The position numbers and the translations under genes were made by a program. Shown here one piece after another: positions 1 through 12,240 of a stretch of 64,000 nucleotides of DNA; positions within the stretch are counted from its first letter, which is position 1, and each line of letters opens with the position of its first letter. The notes beneath the pieces were generated by a model. That model was not told where the DNA came from, ran no database searches, and saw only the letters and a program-made list of their open reading frames with translations. This DNA is from Parasponia andersonii (taxonomy: Eukaryota; Streptophyta; Magnoliopsida; Rosales; Cannabaceae). Where the stretch lies: contig JXTB01000039.1 in assembly GCA_002914805.1 (NCBI GenBank), positions 1,278,473-1,342,472 on the forward strand, read 5' to 3'.

Positions 1-147
1 AAAATAAAACTTTTAAGTAACTAAAAGATTCCAAAAAAAGTTTTTTTTTTTTCAAAGAAAAGATTTTAAAGATGGGGAAATTTTCCAAAACGGTTTTTTT
101 TTTAAAGAAAAATTCAAGTAACAAGAAAATTTCCAAAAAGGATTTTT
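1..147. other. AT-rich contig end, no gene
   Basis: Low-complexity A/T sequence with two loosely similar halves (an AAGTAAC start, then TTTCCAAAA and a poly-T run). It ends at a single N at 148, which marks a contig junction. No coding signal is seen. Confidence 0.6.
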
Positions 148-148
148 N
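148..148. other. Assembly gap placeholder (single N)
   Basis: A lone N directly precedes the first base of the 1,550-bp direct repeat. It most likely marks a contig join of unknown size. Confidence 0.85.
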
Positions 149-290
149 CTTTGGTTATGTAAAAGTTATTGATTTTTTTTTTGTTTTACATAATATACAT
201 ATGTTATTTAGTTAAAATTTATTTTTAAATATGTAAAGTTCATAATTATTATAAGGAATATTTTATATTTTAGGAATGAGCGTATACGTG

Positions 291-325
<35 letters not shown>

Positions 326-1698
326 TATATAGAAAAACCAAACAAGTATTAAAAATAGTTACCTTTAACAATTTCCAACTAAAATTCTTTTTTTTTTAAT
401 GTAACACAAAAATTTCTTTCCAAATAAAAGAAAATGTTACAGAAATATATATATATATATATATATATCACATATATATATATATAAGTAACATGTACTA
501 CACGAAATTTTCTATTAAAAAAAAACGATAATATATATAAGTAATTTTTTATTCAAAAAAGGGTAATATATATAAGTAATCTTTTAACGTAAAAGTTTAA
601 AACGTTACTTTTTAAACCATTTTTAATACTATTTTTTAAATAGCTTAACCAATATATAAAATATACATATATATAGAAACAAAATACTAACACCTCTAAC
701 GAGAAAAAAAAAACATTTAAGCGTTAAAAAAAAAAAAGACAGAGTCAACTAATAATTTTTTTTAATGCAAAAGAAAACAAAGGCTCCAAAAACTCCAGCA
801 ACTTATTCGTTCTTAAAGAAGAGTCTATTTTAAGTTATTAGGCAAAATATTTATATAACATGTAAAGGAACAAACAAAGTATTAGAATTTCAATAGCATA
901 ACAAAATAACAAAATAATATCAAAATAATAGAACACTCAACACTCAAATAATAAAAAGGAACTAAAGTTTATGTTTCACATAATCTTCTTAAAACATATT
1001 CGCCTTCTCTCAGTCGGTGCTTGAGATGGTTAGACGTCCGTCTCACAGGATATAACGGTTAATGAGTGGCGATTGTCGCACTACTCTGATGAACAAAAAG
1101 AAAATGTCTAAACTCTACTATACTGAAACCTATACTCTAGAGAACTTTGAGAAGAGAGGAAAAGCAAAAGAAATAGAAAGATTTCTTCTGAACGTATCTT
1201 TCTGAACGAAGGAGGAGTCAATTCATATACTTCATATAGGAGTTGTTGCTAATTTGGAATTAACCAAGATTTAATTACAAATAAAATATTTTATACAAAA
1301 CGTTTAAACGTTTAGAAACCGATCAGTTTTTTAAACAATTTTAATCTAAATTAGATTAAATTTTGTAACTCACCAAAAATATTTTACATAAAAAAGTTTA
1401 AAACTAACTTATTTCCCTAAACAAATTTAATCTATACTAAATAAAATTTTGTAATTCTAAAATAAATTTGACAATTCTAAATCTGGTCTGACAGTTTCAT
1501 TTTTCTTCTTTGCAATATGTTCCTTCAAATGTGTTTAAAATCTTTTTACGTATAGTAGCAACTTATATCGGCTTTTATATAATTTTAGGTCAGCACATTC
1601 GTAATGGTGTACTTTTAACTGCTATTCTTTGTATTTTACAAGTTTTTGGTATTTTGGATTTTGTATTTAGGATTTTCGTCAATTACTTTGATTTTTTT
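149..1698 (+). repeat. Copy 1 of an exact 1,550-bp direct repeat
   Basis: This block starts on the base after the N at 148 and recurs at 9886-11435 with a constant offset of 9,737 bp. Every stretch I compared is the same, including the lengths of the (TA)n runs. It holds (TA)n arrays near 296-322 and 446-486, poly-A/T runs and no credible gene; the 79-residue reading frame at 1510 is low-complexity and hydrophobic. Because the two copies form the two ends of one contig, an assembly artefact or a very recent tandem duplication is more likely than an old repeat family. Confidence 0.9.
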
Positions 1699-4090
1699 CC
1701 TTTTTTTTTTTTTATCTCTTGGAACTTTAATTATTGCTTTGATGATTGATATAGTTGATGCTGTTGTATGTTTTCTTATTTAGCCTTTTAATACCATCTA
1801 AATTGAAATCTATGATTACTGTGTTTTTCACTTTTTCTTACGAAAAAAAATGTTTAAAAGCAAATGGGACTTAGGACATGTGGCAAGTTGACCGAATTTT
1901 AGGCTCATATCAAGTGTAAATGGATATACCTGGCTTTTTAGCAATTGACAAAAAAGGACATTGATTAACATGAAGGTAAAAAAGGGTCTAATTTCTCAAG
2001 GGAGTAAACTAGTGATTGACTCAATTTTGCAAAGCCCAAAGTCAACTAGGTTCAATAGCTGTTTCTTTTTTCTTTCTCTCTTTTTTTTTTTTTTTTTTTT
2101 GGTGCTGAAGGTTCAATAGTATTCAAACCATAAAACTTACCAAATTAAATTAGGGAAATATTATGACCTTGTATTTTATCTTTTTTAAAAGAAATTCTAT
2201 GTGATTTGGAAAATACGGGAAAACTCATTGAATTTGATTTTGTTTTGACTAGAAAAAGTCATGTAATTTGACGACCTCTAAAATTTGACGCGAGAATTGA
2301 TAAAAAAGAGAAAATTATCCTTAGTAAAGGGAATTGGTGGAAAAAGACAAAATTATTTTTAGTGAATAGTAGATTATAACTTACATTAAATTTAAGAATT
2401 GTCTATATTATTTTCTAAGCAAAATTTTAATGATATAAGGAGGTTGAATTTTAAAATAGTCAAATTATGAGACCTTTTATAATAAAAAATCAAATTAAAA
2501 GGATTTTATCATATTTTTCAAAATAAAGGGGTTTCATTAAAAAAAATGAAATACCAGGTCATTTTATGAAGTTTCTCATTATTGTTTACCAAAAAAATAG
2601 TATTAAAAAAATATTTTATAAAATAATATAAGTGCAACTTGCCATATAATAAATGAATGTGCTAGTACAAGATGTGCCTTTTTTATTCACTACCTAAATT
2701 AATTTTCACTGTTAGATTTCAATATACCGGATATAAATATAAATATTATTATATTCCAATATAATTAATTATAATAGTTAGATTGAAATTTAACAATTAA
2801 AATTAATATATTTATAAACAGTAAATAAAAAAAATATATTATACTAACTGCCATATTTATATGTATAAATATTTTGTCCTCTCTATCCATTACAAAAGAA
2901 GCGAGTTGGATTTAAATTAAAGCTATACGCTCTTACTTGAAGGAGAATTTTAAGGGTCACCATGGATGTAGCTTTTGTTTTATAAATATGGGTCTAATTC
3001 TAGCTGCTCTTCATGATATAATGATGGCTTATAAGTCGTTATTCACTATGCAATTGTTGTTTGTCATTACATGAAAATGCACAAGGAGATCTAAGACTGC
3101 GTAATTCTACTACTACATTTCCTAAAAATATCTACACTTTCCCCTTTAATAAACTTGCGAAGTTTGGACTATTACCCTTTTGAAGTTGGGCTATACAACA
3201 AAAAATTGATATAGATGTCACTTGTAAAATAACATTACAAAACTGCGACATCACTTCGAAAATTGACCTCTACGCATATAATGTGGTAAGTCGCAATATA
3301 AACGTCGGTTTAGGACGTTCCACGTCAGTTAAAATCTGACATGGCAGGGGGGGTTAACATATCGATTTTAAGCCGATATGCTATGCCCTTCAGAAACGTT
3401 TCAAATATCATATTTCACCAAACTCTAGATTTTTCTTCTTTCTTGTTTACAAGATGAATGGCAGGAAAATTGGGTACGACGATTTCAGCTTGTATGCCCC
3501 AATTTAAATTTGTTGATAGATTTATCTATCCTATGAAAAAAGAGAAATTAGTATTTCATTCTTTACATCCTCTTCCTTCTTCTATAGATGCATGCATTCT
3601 TAGAGGTATACATTTGACCGTCTGCCAACTTACACACCCAATGGACTTAAAACATTGAATGAGATTAAAAGAAATAAATCACATAATATATATATAGAAA
3701 ATGCTCACGACAGAATTTGTTTTTTTTTTTTTTATCTTTCTTTTTAAAAAAGTGCTCAATGGGGGCCTTGAAATATAGTGGTGTTTTTTTAAAAAAAAAA
3801 AAAATAAGATTTAACTAATGATCACCATTTATTACAAATTTTTAAAAAATAAATACACACACTCTACCAAAATTTGAACCCCCGATCCCCACAAACTCAC
3901 ACACATATCTCTCAAGTCTTAGATCAAATGAGCTAGCCTCAGTTAGCTAAAATATAATGGTGTTTACTACTTAGCATAGCAGCCAAACAAGAAATTGAGA
4001 TAAAATAATTAAGATAATTATCCTATTTTAGCTCGATGTTCATTTATCAACAAAATACCCCCCTCCCGAGATGATGTTGTTTATTCGTGT
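1699..4090. other. Gene-free AT-rich interval
   Basis: Apart from a probable foldback element at about 2147-2577 I see only A/T-rich sequence, poly-T runs and short chance reading frames. The 66-residue frame at 3458 has no recognisable motif or splice context. Confidence 0.5.
2147..2577. mobile_element. Probable foldback MITE
   Basis: The left end (around GGAAATATTATGACCTTG) and the right end (around CAGGTCATTTTATGAAG) are imperfect inverted repeats. Similarity continues inward for tens of bases through TATTTT/AAAATA stretches. Length of about 430 bp, AT-richness and lack of coding capacity fit a non-autonomous DNA transposon. I could not define a target duplication, so boundaries are approximate. 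Confidence 0.4.
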
Positions 4091-5900
4091 ATATGTGATT
4101 GATAATTTTCATTCATGAAATAGGGTATTGTTTGAATTTATCTTGTTAGTTTTTATAATTATTTTGTATTTTTATCTCGCATCGCTTATATATAAATATT
4201 GTAATTAGTTTTAATCATCCTAAAATTAGTTCTATGAGGACTTTTATTCTTAAAGACCTCCATAATTTTGTTTTTACCCATTTTCCCATTTGTTTATGGG
4301 TTTTACCCTTTTTTCATTTGTTTTTGGGTTATTTTCTCTTAAAATATTTGGAGGACGAAGGTTGTTTATGGATTTTACCCCTTTTTAAAAGTATTTGGAA
4401 GTTTGTTTCTAGGTTATTTCCTCTTAAAGTATTTGGAGGACGTAGGTTGTTTATGGGTTTTACCCCTTTTCTCATTTGGGACGTAGGTTGTTTATGAGTT
4501 TTACCCTTTTTCTCATTTGTTTATGGGTTATTTCCTCTTATTTGAAATTTTGCAAGCTACGAGGCAGCTTTTTCATTTATCTACTCTCATATGTTGATGA
4601 TATATTGATAATTTTGAAGAGTCAAATGATAATACGTTGATAATTTCGAAGAGTCAAGAAGAAATTAAGAAATTGAAAGCTCAGTTGAATCAAACGTTTA
4701 AGATTAAGGATCTCTACGAAGCGAAAACTTTTCTCAGTATAGAGATTAGTAGATATAGAGGGAGAGGCAAGATTAGTTTGACTTAGAAGCAATATCATTT
4801 GATATGACAATATATTTAAAACCTGTTAGTACACCAGTTGCTCCTCATTTCAAGCTTAGTCCATCTTTATCTCCGAGTACAAATACAGAGCAAGAGTATA
4901 TATCACAAATTCCGTATTCAAATACAGTTGCTAGCTTGATATATGTGATGGTATATACGAGACCTGACATTTTACATGTAGTTAGAGTTGTAAGTAGATA
5001 TATACATAATCTGGGTAAAGATCATTAGCAAGCTACGAAATGGTTTCTATGGTACTTATTGAAGACTATAAATGTTGGTTTGGTTTTTAAATAGAATGAT
5101 AGACTTCGTTAGTGTATGGTTGGTTAAGTTGATTTTAATTATGCTAGGGATTTAGATAAACGTCGATCAACTACTCGACATGTATTCATATTTGCAAGAG
5201 CATCAATCAATTAGAAGTTTATTTTGCAGTCTATGGTTACTTTTTTTACTATAAAGACAGAGTATATGACAATTATAGAGACTGTGAAGGAAGCTATTTG
5301 GTTATAAATATTACTGGAAGAGCGAGGAGTTGTTAAAGAGTATGTCTATTTATTCTAATAATCAGAGTGTCATTCACTTAGCAAAAAATCCAGTATACCA
5401 TATACGTACAAAGCATATTGATGTCCGACATCATTTTATGTAAGAGAATATTGATAAAGGAAAGATACTACTTTAGAAGATTGGGATTGCTAAGAATCTT
5501 GTAGATACGATGACTAAGGTGGTGACGTCGATTAAGTTCAATCATTATTTGGACTTAATCAACAACCTGCAAGTTTGATGGATTATTAGAAATGGGAAAA
5601 TTTAGGTAGGACTTGCTAACTTGCCAAGGTGAAGATTATTAGAATTTGGCTTGTTAACTTCTGTAATTATTTTACACTTTGTCCCACATCACTTGTATAT
5701 GAATATTTGAGGTTTACAGTTAGTTATAAATAAAACCTATTGTAATTGATTTTAATCATCTTAAAATTAGTTCCCTATTGATGAGAACATTTATTCCTAA
5801 GGATCTCCATAGTTTTATTTTTACCTAGTTTCCTAGTTGTTTCTAAATTTTTGCATTATAGCCCAAATTTTGTATTTCCTCTTATTTGAAGTTAGAAAAG
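4090..5900 (+). mobile_element. Broken Ty1/Copia retrotransposon fossil
   Basis: Between about 4560 and 5575 the + strand resembles the reverse transcriptase C-terminal part and RNase H of a Ty1/Copia polyprotein. Recognisable blocks include a YVDD-type catalytic context near 4590, a KPVSTP block near 4820, a TRPDI block near 4959 and a RIRTKHIDVR-like block near 5400. Flanking segments at roughly 4140-4560 and 5576-5880 share sequence with each other (for example around 4211-4232 and 5749-5772) and fit LTR remnants. Most of the internal region (gag, protease, integrase) is absent and the coding part is interrupted many times, so this is an old, dead copy. Confidence 0.75.
4265..4545 (+). repeat. 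Imperfect tandem repeat in the Copia LTR-like remnant
   Basis: Units containing TTGTTTATGGGTTTTACCC and a GGAGGACG(A/T)AGG block recur several times with variable spacing. The region is an expanded low-complexity part of the fossil's left LTR-like segment, and the 87-residue open frame across it is a by-product of the repeat. Confidence 0.55.
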
Positions 5901-8402
5901 TGGTCAGAAACATCCCGAGTACGTAGGTATCTTCTTATTTGAAGTTAGTAAAATGACCAAAAATACTCCAAGGAAGTAGGTAAATTTATCGAACCTCGCT
6001 AAATTTTGTGTTCTCTTTTATTTTCGTATTTTCTGTTTTAGTTAATTTCAGTAACTAATTAATAGTTTATACTTAAGATTATCTTAGTATTAAATATAAG
6101 TATTTAGAATAGTTGTGCTTCTATTGCACAATAATATTTTGTTTGTTTGAAAAAAAAAAACATAAAAAGAAAATTTAACTCGGTCTGTCTTCTTCTCATA
6201 TTTGACTTTTTCTTTTGTTGTTTTATTTTCTTTTTCATTTTCATTTTTAATAATCCTTTCTTTATGTGTGAAGTTTCTTTATGTGTGAAGGCATGAGCCA
6301 CCCTAAATTTAGATCTATAAGTATTTTGTTCTATTTGATTATAGATCTATATATGTTATATTTGATTTCTTTATTTTTGTATAAATTTCCATGGCTATAT
6401 CTTTTAGATTTAAGACTGTTATAATCCAAATCTTAAAAATTTTAAATCTTAAAAATTTTATGCAGTTCAAAATCAATTTATGCAAAGATCTGTAATAATA
6501 TCAGTAGGAAGAACCAAATCTAATAGCGAAGAATGATTTTGAAGAGTAAAAAGACATGTCTCATAGAACTCTACTTATATCCTTCATTGGGTTTTGTATT
6601 TCCTTCCATATCATTAGTTGAATACAAGCCTCTTGTGACTTATTTATTTATTGTCTCAGGTTATTTTTATTTGGGTTATTATATATATGTTGAATGAAAT
6701 TTCAATTTCTTTAAAAAAAAAAATAAAAAAGAAAAAAAAACCTAATGTATCTCTAAATGGGCAATAGGTCCAGTCCTATCAATTTGAGAGAAAAAACTTT
6801 TCATTATAAAATTTGGGAAATGCAAATCTCACCTAGTCCCTAGTTGATAGTTAGGGTAGCAAGTTGGGATGTAAATACTGATCAAAACTATACGAAGAAA
6901 TCTAAAATTTAAATTTATTCAAAAAAAAAAAAGAAAAAAAGAAAAACTAACCTTTACGTTATACCTACCGTATTTAAAATATAATAAATAACATAGTACA
7001 TGCCTTTACTTTAGTTATACTCTTCTCAATAGTTTGGGGTATATTTACTCCATGTCTCCATCATGTAACCTCGTGGCCTGAAGCCAGATTCTTCCTTAGT
7101 TCTCTAATTATTATGCCGGTTATCTCTTTTGATAAAGGGAAAACACATAACATTCATTGGCAGGTTGGCGGAGCTAGAACTGTTTTTAAGTAAGGGCATA
7201 AATATTAAGAGAAAATTTTGTTTTTTGTTTTTTGAACTCTTTTCCTAATTTATTCTTTGTAGATGAGGTTACTTAAGTTCTTAAAATTAATTTAAGTAAA
7301 AGAGAATGTATTAATTTTGGAAATAGAATAATGTTTTATTTTTCCTGTTCTTTTTACTCTAACATTAATATAAGTATGATTATTCTATACAAAAATAAGG
7401 GTATAACTTGAATTGTCTAAAAATTTATATGTAAAATTTAGAAGTTATAAACTTAAGAAGGAGCAAATTTGGGGATAGTTGAAATCTAAAATTTTGTGTA
7501 TGGCATAACTTAAATTTTTTGAAAATTTATAAGTGAAACTTAAAAAACTAAAAAGTTGAGAGGAAGCAATGATCCTACTCACCCCCTTCTCCCTCCGCCC
7601 CAGGACATTAAGTTGAATAATACTCTTTCGATAAAAAATATTTACCGTAACTAGATTTCTACAGTGTTACTCTTGTCTCTCGCTCAAAAGTAGACAACTA
7701 GGTTGTTTTTTTTTTTCCTCAAAGTTCTAACCTTTTTTTTTTTTTATAATTTCGATACTTGTGGATAATACTTTGTTAGAGAGCGAGATCCTAAGATCTC
7801 TGTTTGAGATTTTGTTTTCATTTTATTTTACTTTTGATTAATAATCTACTCTTTTGTATGAAAGTAGCTATCATAGATATTGATTTTTTTTCATGCTTTC
7901 CGTACCAATGTATATCGATCTTTGCAGAAAATCTATCATCATATCTTTTGAAAGAGCGAATTTGGATGCAGTTGAAAGAATTGAAATTCGTTGGCTTAAA
8001 ATCTTTTATATTTGAAGTCAAATGAATTAACAGTCAAACGTTCAAGATCTCATCAATGGCGTAGTTTATTGTTAAATCTATTTTACTTATTTTTTTTAAT
8101 ACTATGTTAGTCATATATTTATGATGATGTCTTACATAATTCATCTAGGTTTGTTTTAAGAGTGGAGAGTATGTTTATTTATTTGATTAGAAAAATCTCT
8201 TCTTCTGTCGGAATTTGTTATTGTAAAAATTTTTGTTTTTCCAATGGCGGGTTGGTTTATTATTAAATATCAATTAGTTATTTAAGTTAAAAGAAAATTA
8301 ATGATTGAAAATTTTACAAAATTTTCTAAACTTTTTAGTTCTGTGGATGTCAACGAAATTAATTTTGGGTCCGGTGGTCCCATTGTAAGGTTGACATAAG
8401 TA

Positions 8403-8434
<32 letters not shown>

Positions 8435-9885
8435 TTATATATATATTTATATGAGCGTAATTTTTCACTTTCTTCATTACTTTTACCTAAATAATTCATC
8501 ATAATAAATTTGAAAATAGAGAAAATTATTGGACCTATGGCACAACAAAATCACAATACAAAGTCGTGAAAATACGGCAATATTATTAAATTGACACGTG
8601 ACGATGCAATGTGACCATTTTCATGTAGTACCCACCTGTGCCAATTGCATCATCAATACAAATGATAGGATAACTTCTCAGCTTAATGACGCAACAACTT
8701 ATATTAGGTCCAAAAGGTAGCTCCTGCTAATTCTTTCTTTTTTTTTTTTCCAATCTTTTTTTTTTTTGTGTGTGGAAATTTCAATATTAAAATTCTGGTT
8801 CAAATTTTACTCTTCTTTTTATGATCATATTTATGTAGTCTTTCATTTTTCTTCTCCAAATTCCTCAACGTCAACTGACGTAGTAAGACCATCTCATATG
8901 CATCTGTTAATACTAATGTCATTACTCATTAATTGTTTGATTATAATTATCACCACATTAAAAATGATTTTTTAATTTTTTTTTGCTGATAAATAAATTG
9001 TCACATTGATCATGCTAGGATAAGATGGCTCATATTAGACCATATCTGGTCAAAGAGCAACATGAACAAACTCTTAAACATAAAATACAAGTCTGGTGAT
9101 GCACCTTTCACACCTACTAAATAATCATAAAATCATTTTCTTCCAAATTAAATAGGGCAAAAATATTAATAATGAAACTAATAGATATTATTGGTGTTTA
9201 AAAGAGTGGAATAGAGCATATTTCTTTTTGTTTTCTTATCAAATCCGGCTCTTATAACGAAAAACCAATTCAAACCAACTTTAGAAACAGTGCACGAAAC
9301 GTGTTCCTTTCGGGAAACAGCGAAATGGATTGGTATTCCAACTCAGGTCCAAGCCAACCCAAACTCAGCATACCAATAAATATCTACGTTTTTCAAAGTC
9401 AGAACTGGAGTCTCTTTCTTCTAAGTAACATAAGTAAGGCTATTTAATATGAAAAGCTCCACAAGTCCAACTAACTAGGTAAAACTAATTCTGAACTTAT
9501 TTTTTTTAGATCAAAACCTTCTTTTAAAGAGTATAATTGATATTTCATATGGTTTATTAAAGATTTTTTCCCCTAATTTTGATACTATAAGAAGTTTAAA
9601 GAAAAGGAAAAAAGTTTTAGATTTTTTAGTAGTTTGTTGCACATTAACAAGCGCGACTCATTTTCTAAATCACAATTTTTGACCAATAATTGACGTCGTT
9701 GCTCTTTCATTAACTTTGTACAATTATAAAAAAAAAATTAACTTATTTTCATACTATATTAATAACTAATAAATCTTTTTTTTCCTTTTATATAAATAAT
9801 TTGTACTTATGTTATGCACTTTTAGTTATATTATTATTTTTTGAGTTAGGTTATGCTTTAGGATTAACTATGATTTTATTTTTAA
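5900..9885. other. Gene-free AT-rich interval
   Basis: No homology to a known gene or element is evident on either strand. It contains poly-A/T runs, a (TA)n microsatellite at about 8403-8431 with degenerate extensions to 8456, and chance reading frames of 60-75 codons without motifs. Confidence 0.5.
8403..8456. repeat. (TA)n microsatellite
   Basis: About 14 TA units followed by degenerate TTATTTATATA sequence. Confidence 0.9.
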
Positions 9886-10027
9886 CTTTGGTTATGTAAA
9901 AGTTATTGATTTTTTTTTTGTTTTACATAATATACATATGTTATTTAGTTAAAATTTATTTTTAAATATGTAAAGTTCATAATTATTATAAGGAATATTT
10001 TATATTTTAGGAATGAGCGTATACGTG

Positions 10028-10062
<35 letters not shown>

Positions 10063-11435
10063 TATATAGAAAAACCAAACAAGTATTAAAAATAGTTACC
10101 TTTAACAATTTCCAACTAAAATTCTTTTTTTTTTAATGTAACACAAAAATTTCTTTCCAAATAAAAGAAAATGTTACAGAAATATATATATATATATATA
10201 TATATCACATATATATATATATAAGTAACATGTACTACACGAAATTTTCTATTAAAAAAAAACGATAATATATATAAGTAATTTTTTATTCAAAAAAGGG
10301 TAATATATATAAGTAATCTTTTAACGTAAAAGTTTAAAACGTTACTTTTTAAACCATTTTTAATACTATTTTTTAAATAGCTTAACCAATATATAAAATA
10401 TACATATATATAGAAACAAAATACTAACACCTCTAACGAGAAAAAAAAAACATTTAAGCGTTAAAAAAAAAAAAGACAGAGTCAACTAATAATTTTTTTT
10501 AATGCAAAAGAAAACAAAGGCTCCAAAAACTCCAGCAACTTATTCGTTCTTAAAGAAGAGTCTATTTTAAGTTATTAGGCAAAATATTTATATAACATGT
10601 AAAGGAACAAACAAAGTATTAGAATTTCAATAGCATAACAAAATAACAAAATAATATCAAAATAATAGAACACTCAACACTCAAATAATAAAAAGGAACT
10701 AAAGTTTATGTTTCACATAATCTTCTTAAAACATATTCGCCTTCTCTCAGTCGGTGCTTGAGATGGTTAGACGTCCGTCTCACAGGATATAACGGTTAAT
10801 GAGTGGCGATTGTCGCACTACTCTGATGAACAAAAAGAAAATGTCTAAACTCTACTATACTGAAACCTATACTCTAGAGAACTTTGAGAAGAGAGGAAAA
10901 GCAAAAGAAATAGAAAGATTTCTTCTGAACGTATCTTTCTGAACGAAGGAGGAGTCAATTCATATACTTCATATAGGAGTTGTTGCTAATTTGGAATTAA
11001 CCAAGATTTAATTACAAATAAAATATTTTATACAAAACGTTTAAACGTTTAGAAACCGATCAGTTTTTTAAACAATTTTAATCTAAATTAGATTAAATTT
11101 TGTAACTCACCAAAAATATTTTACATAAAAAAGTTTAAAACTAACTTATTTCCCTAAACAAATTTAATCTATACTAAATAAAATTTTGTAATTCTAAAAT
11201 AAATTTGACAATTCTAAATCTGGTCTGACAGTTTCATTTTTCTTCTTTGCAATATGTTCCTTCAAATGTGTTTAAAATCTTTTTACGTATAGTAGCAACT
11301 TATATCGGCTTTTATATAATTTTAGGTCAGCACATTCGTAATGGTGTACTTTTAACTGCTATTCTTTGTATTTTACAAGTTTTTGGTATTTTGGATTTTG
11401 TATTTAGGATTTTCGTCAATTACTTTGATTTTTTT
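9886..11435 (+). repeat. Copy 2 of an exact 1,550-bp direct repeat
   Basis: Matches 149-1698 at a fixed offset of 9,737 bp and ends on the base before the N at 11436. The two copies are the terminal sequences of the contig 149-11435, giving a unit of 9,737 bp if circularised or tandemly arrayed. Confidence 0.9.
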
Positions 11436-11436
11436 N
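11436..11436. other. Assembly gap placeholder (single N)
   Basis: A lone N directly follows the last base of the second direct-repeat copy. The sequence after it starts part-way into a MITE whose left end is missing, so the join is not a natural junction. Confidence 0.85.
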
Positions 11437-11655
11437 TTTTACCTATACATAGGTATCAATTTGGCCAATGAAAATTTAGCATGTATATTTTTTTATTGTA
11501 AAAAATAAGAGAGAGAAAGAGCATTAATGATGCACGTTTTTTTATGTATTTCATTATAGCCATTGGATCACCATTAGATGATGATCCAATGGCTAAAAAA
11601 AAAATACCTATCCATAGGTAAAGAAAAAAAATGCCTATTGGATTGGCAACCTATA
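11437..11655 (+). mobile_element. MITE family A, copy 1 (left end missing at N)
   Basis: Non-autonomous element of about 230-245 bp found six times in the window. It starts just after the gap with the internal ACCTATACATAGGTATCAAT block. It contains an internal palindrome around ATTGGATCACCAT/ATGATGATCCAAT at 11564-11592 and ends ATTGGATTGGCAACC next to TATATA. The missing left terminal inverted repeat is explained by the contig junction. Confidence 0.75.
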
Positions 11656-12009
11656 TATAACATATGCCAAATTGACAGAAAAATGAATATAATATCCGAA
11701 GTATCGATTATACCATTTGATTTCATGTAATAAAAGCTAGTTATACCCTTCGATTTCACATCACAAAAAAATTTTGTTACAATTTAGAGTGTCAAAACCT
11801 AAATTCTCTAATATTAAGAGATTTTGCTATCAATTTTAATTGAGTTCAGTATTAATTTTACAATTTCGTTTGAACTTAGGGAACTTTTATATTAAATAGA
11901 ATATCAAAAATCTTCCTCTTTCATTGTAACCGAAATGAGAATAATTGAACTATACATCAAATACATAGCTCAATTTCAAGAATATATATATATATATATG
12001 CATCAATCT

Positions 12010-12238
12010 AGTAGATATATTTTTTTTTAATTTATGCATAGGTATCAATTTGACCAATGAAAATTTAGCATGCACATTTTTTTATTGTAAAAAATAAGAG
12101 AGAAAAAGAACATTAATGATACACGTCTTTTCATGCACTTCATTATACCCATTGGATCAATATTAGATGGTGATCCAACGGCTAAAAAAAAATACTTACC
12201 TATAGGTAAAAAAAAAATACCTATTAGATTAGCAACCT
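12010..12238 (+). mobile_element. MITE family A, copy 2
   Basis: Same internal blocks as copy 1 (GGTATCAATTTGACCAATG, the ATTAATGATACACGT block, the GGATCA...TGATCC palindrome) and a right end ATTAGATTAGCAACC abutting a (TA)n run. It is more diverged at the left end than copies 5 and 6. Confidence 0.75.
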
Positions 12239-12240
12239 AT

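Noticed and set aside
1510-1749. 79-codon hydrophobic frame, repeated at 11247
   Set aside because: A/T-driven sequence with no homologue I recognise. It is present twice only because the 1,550-bp block is present twice.
149-11435. Reading the two 1,550-bp copies as the LTRs of a single large retrotransposon
   Set aside because: The repeat lacks TG...CA ends and LTR promoter features, and the internal DNA holds only a small Copia fossil with its own separate LTR-like remnants. Coincidence with the Ns points to assembly.
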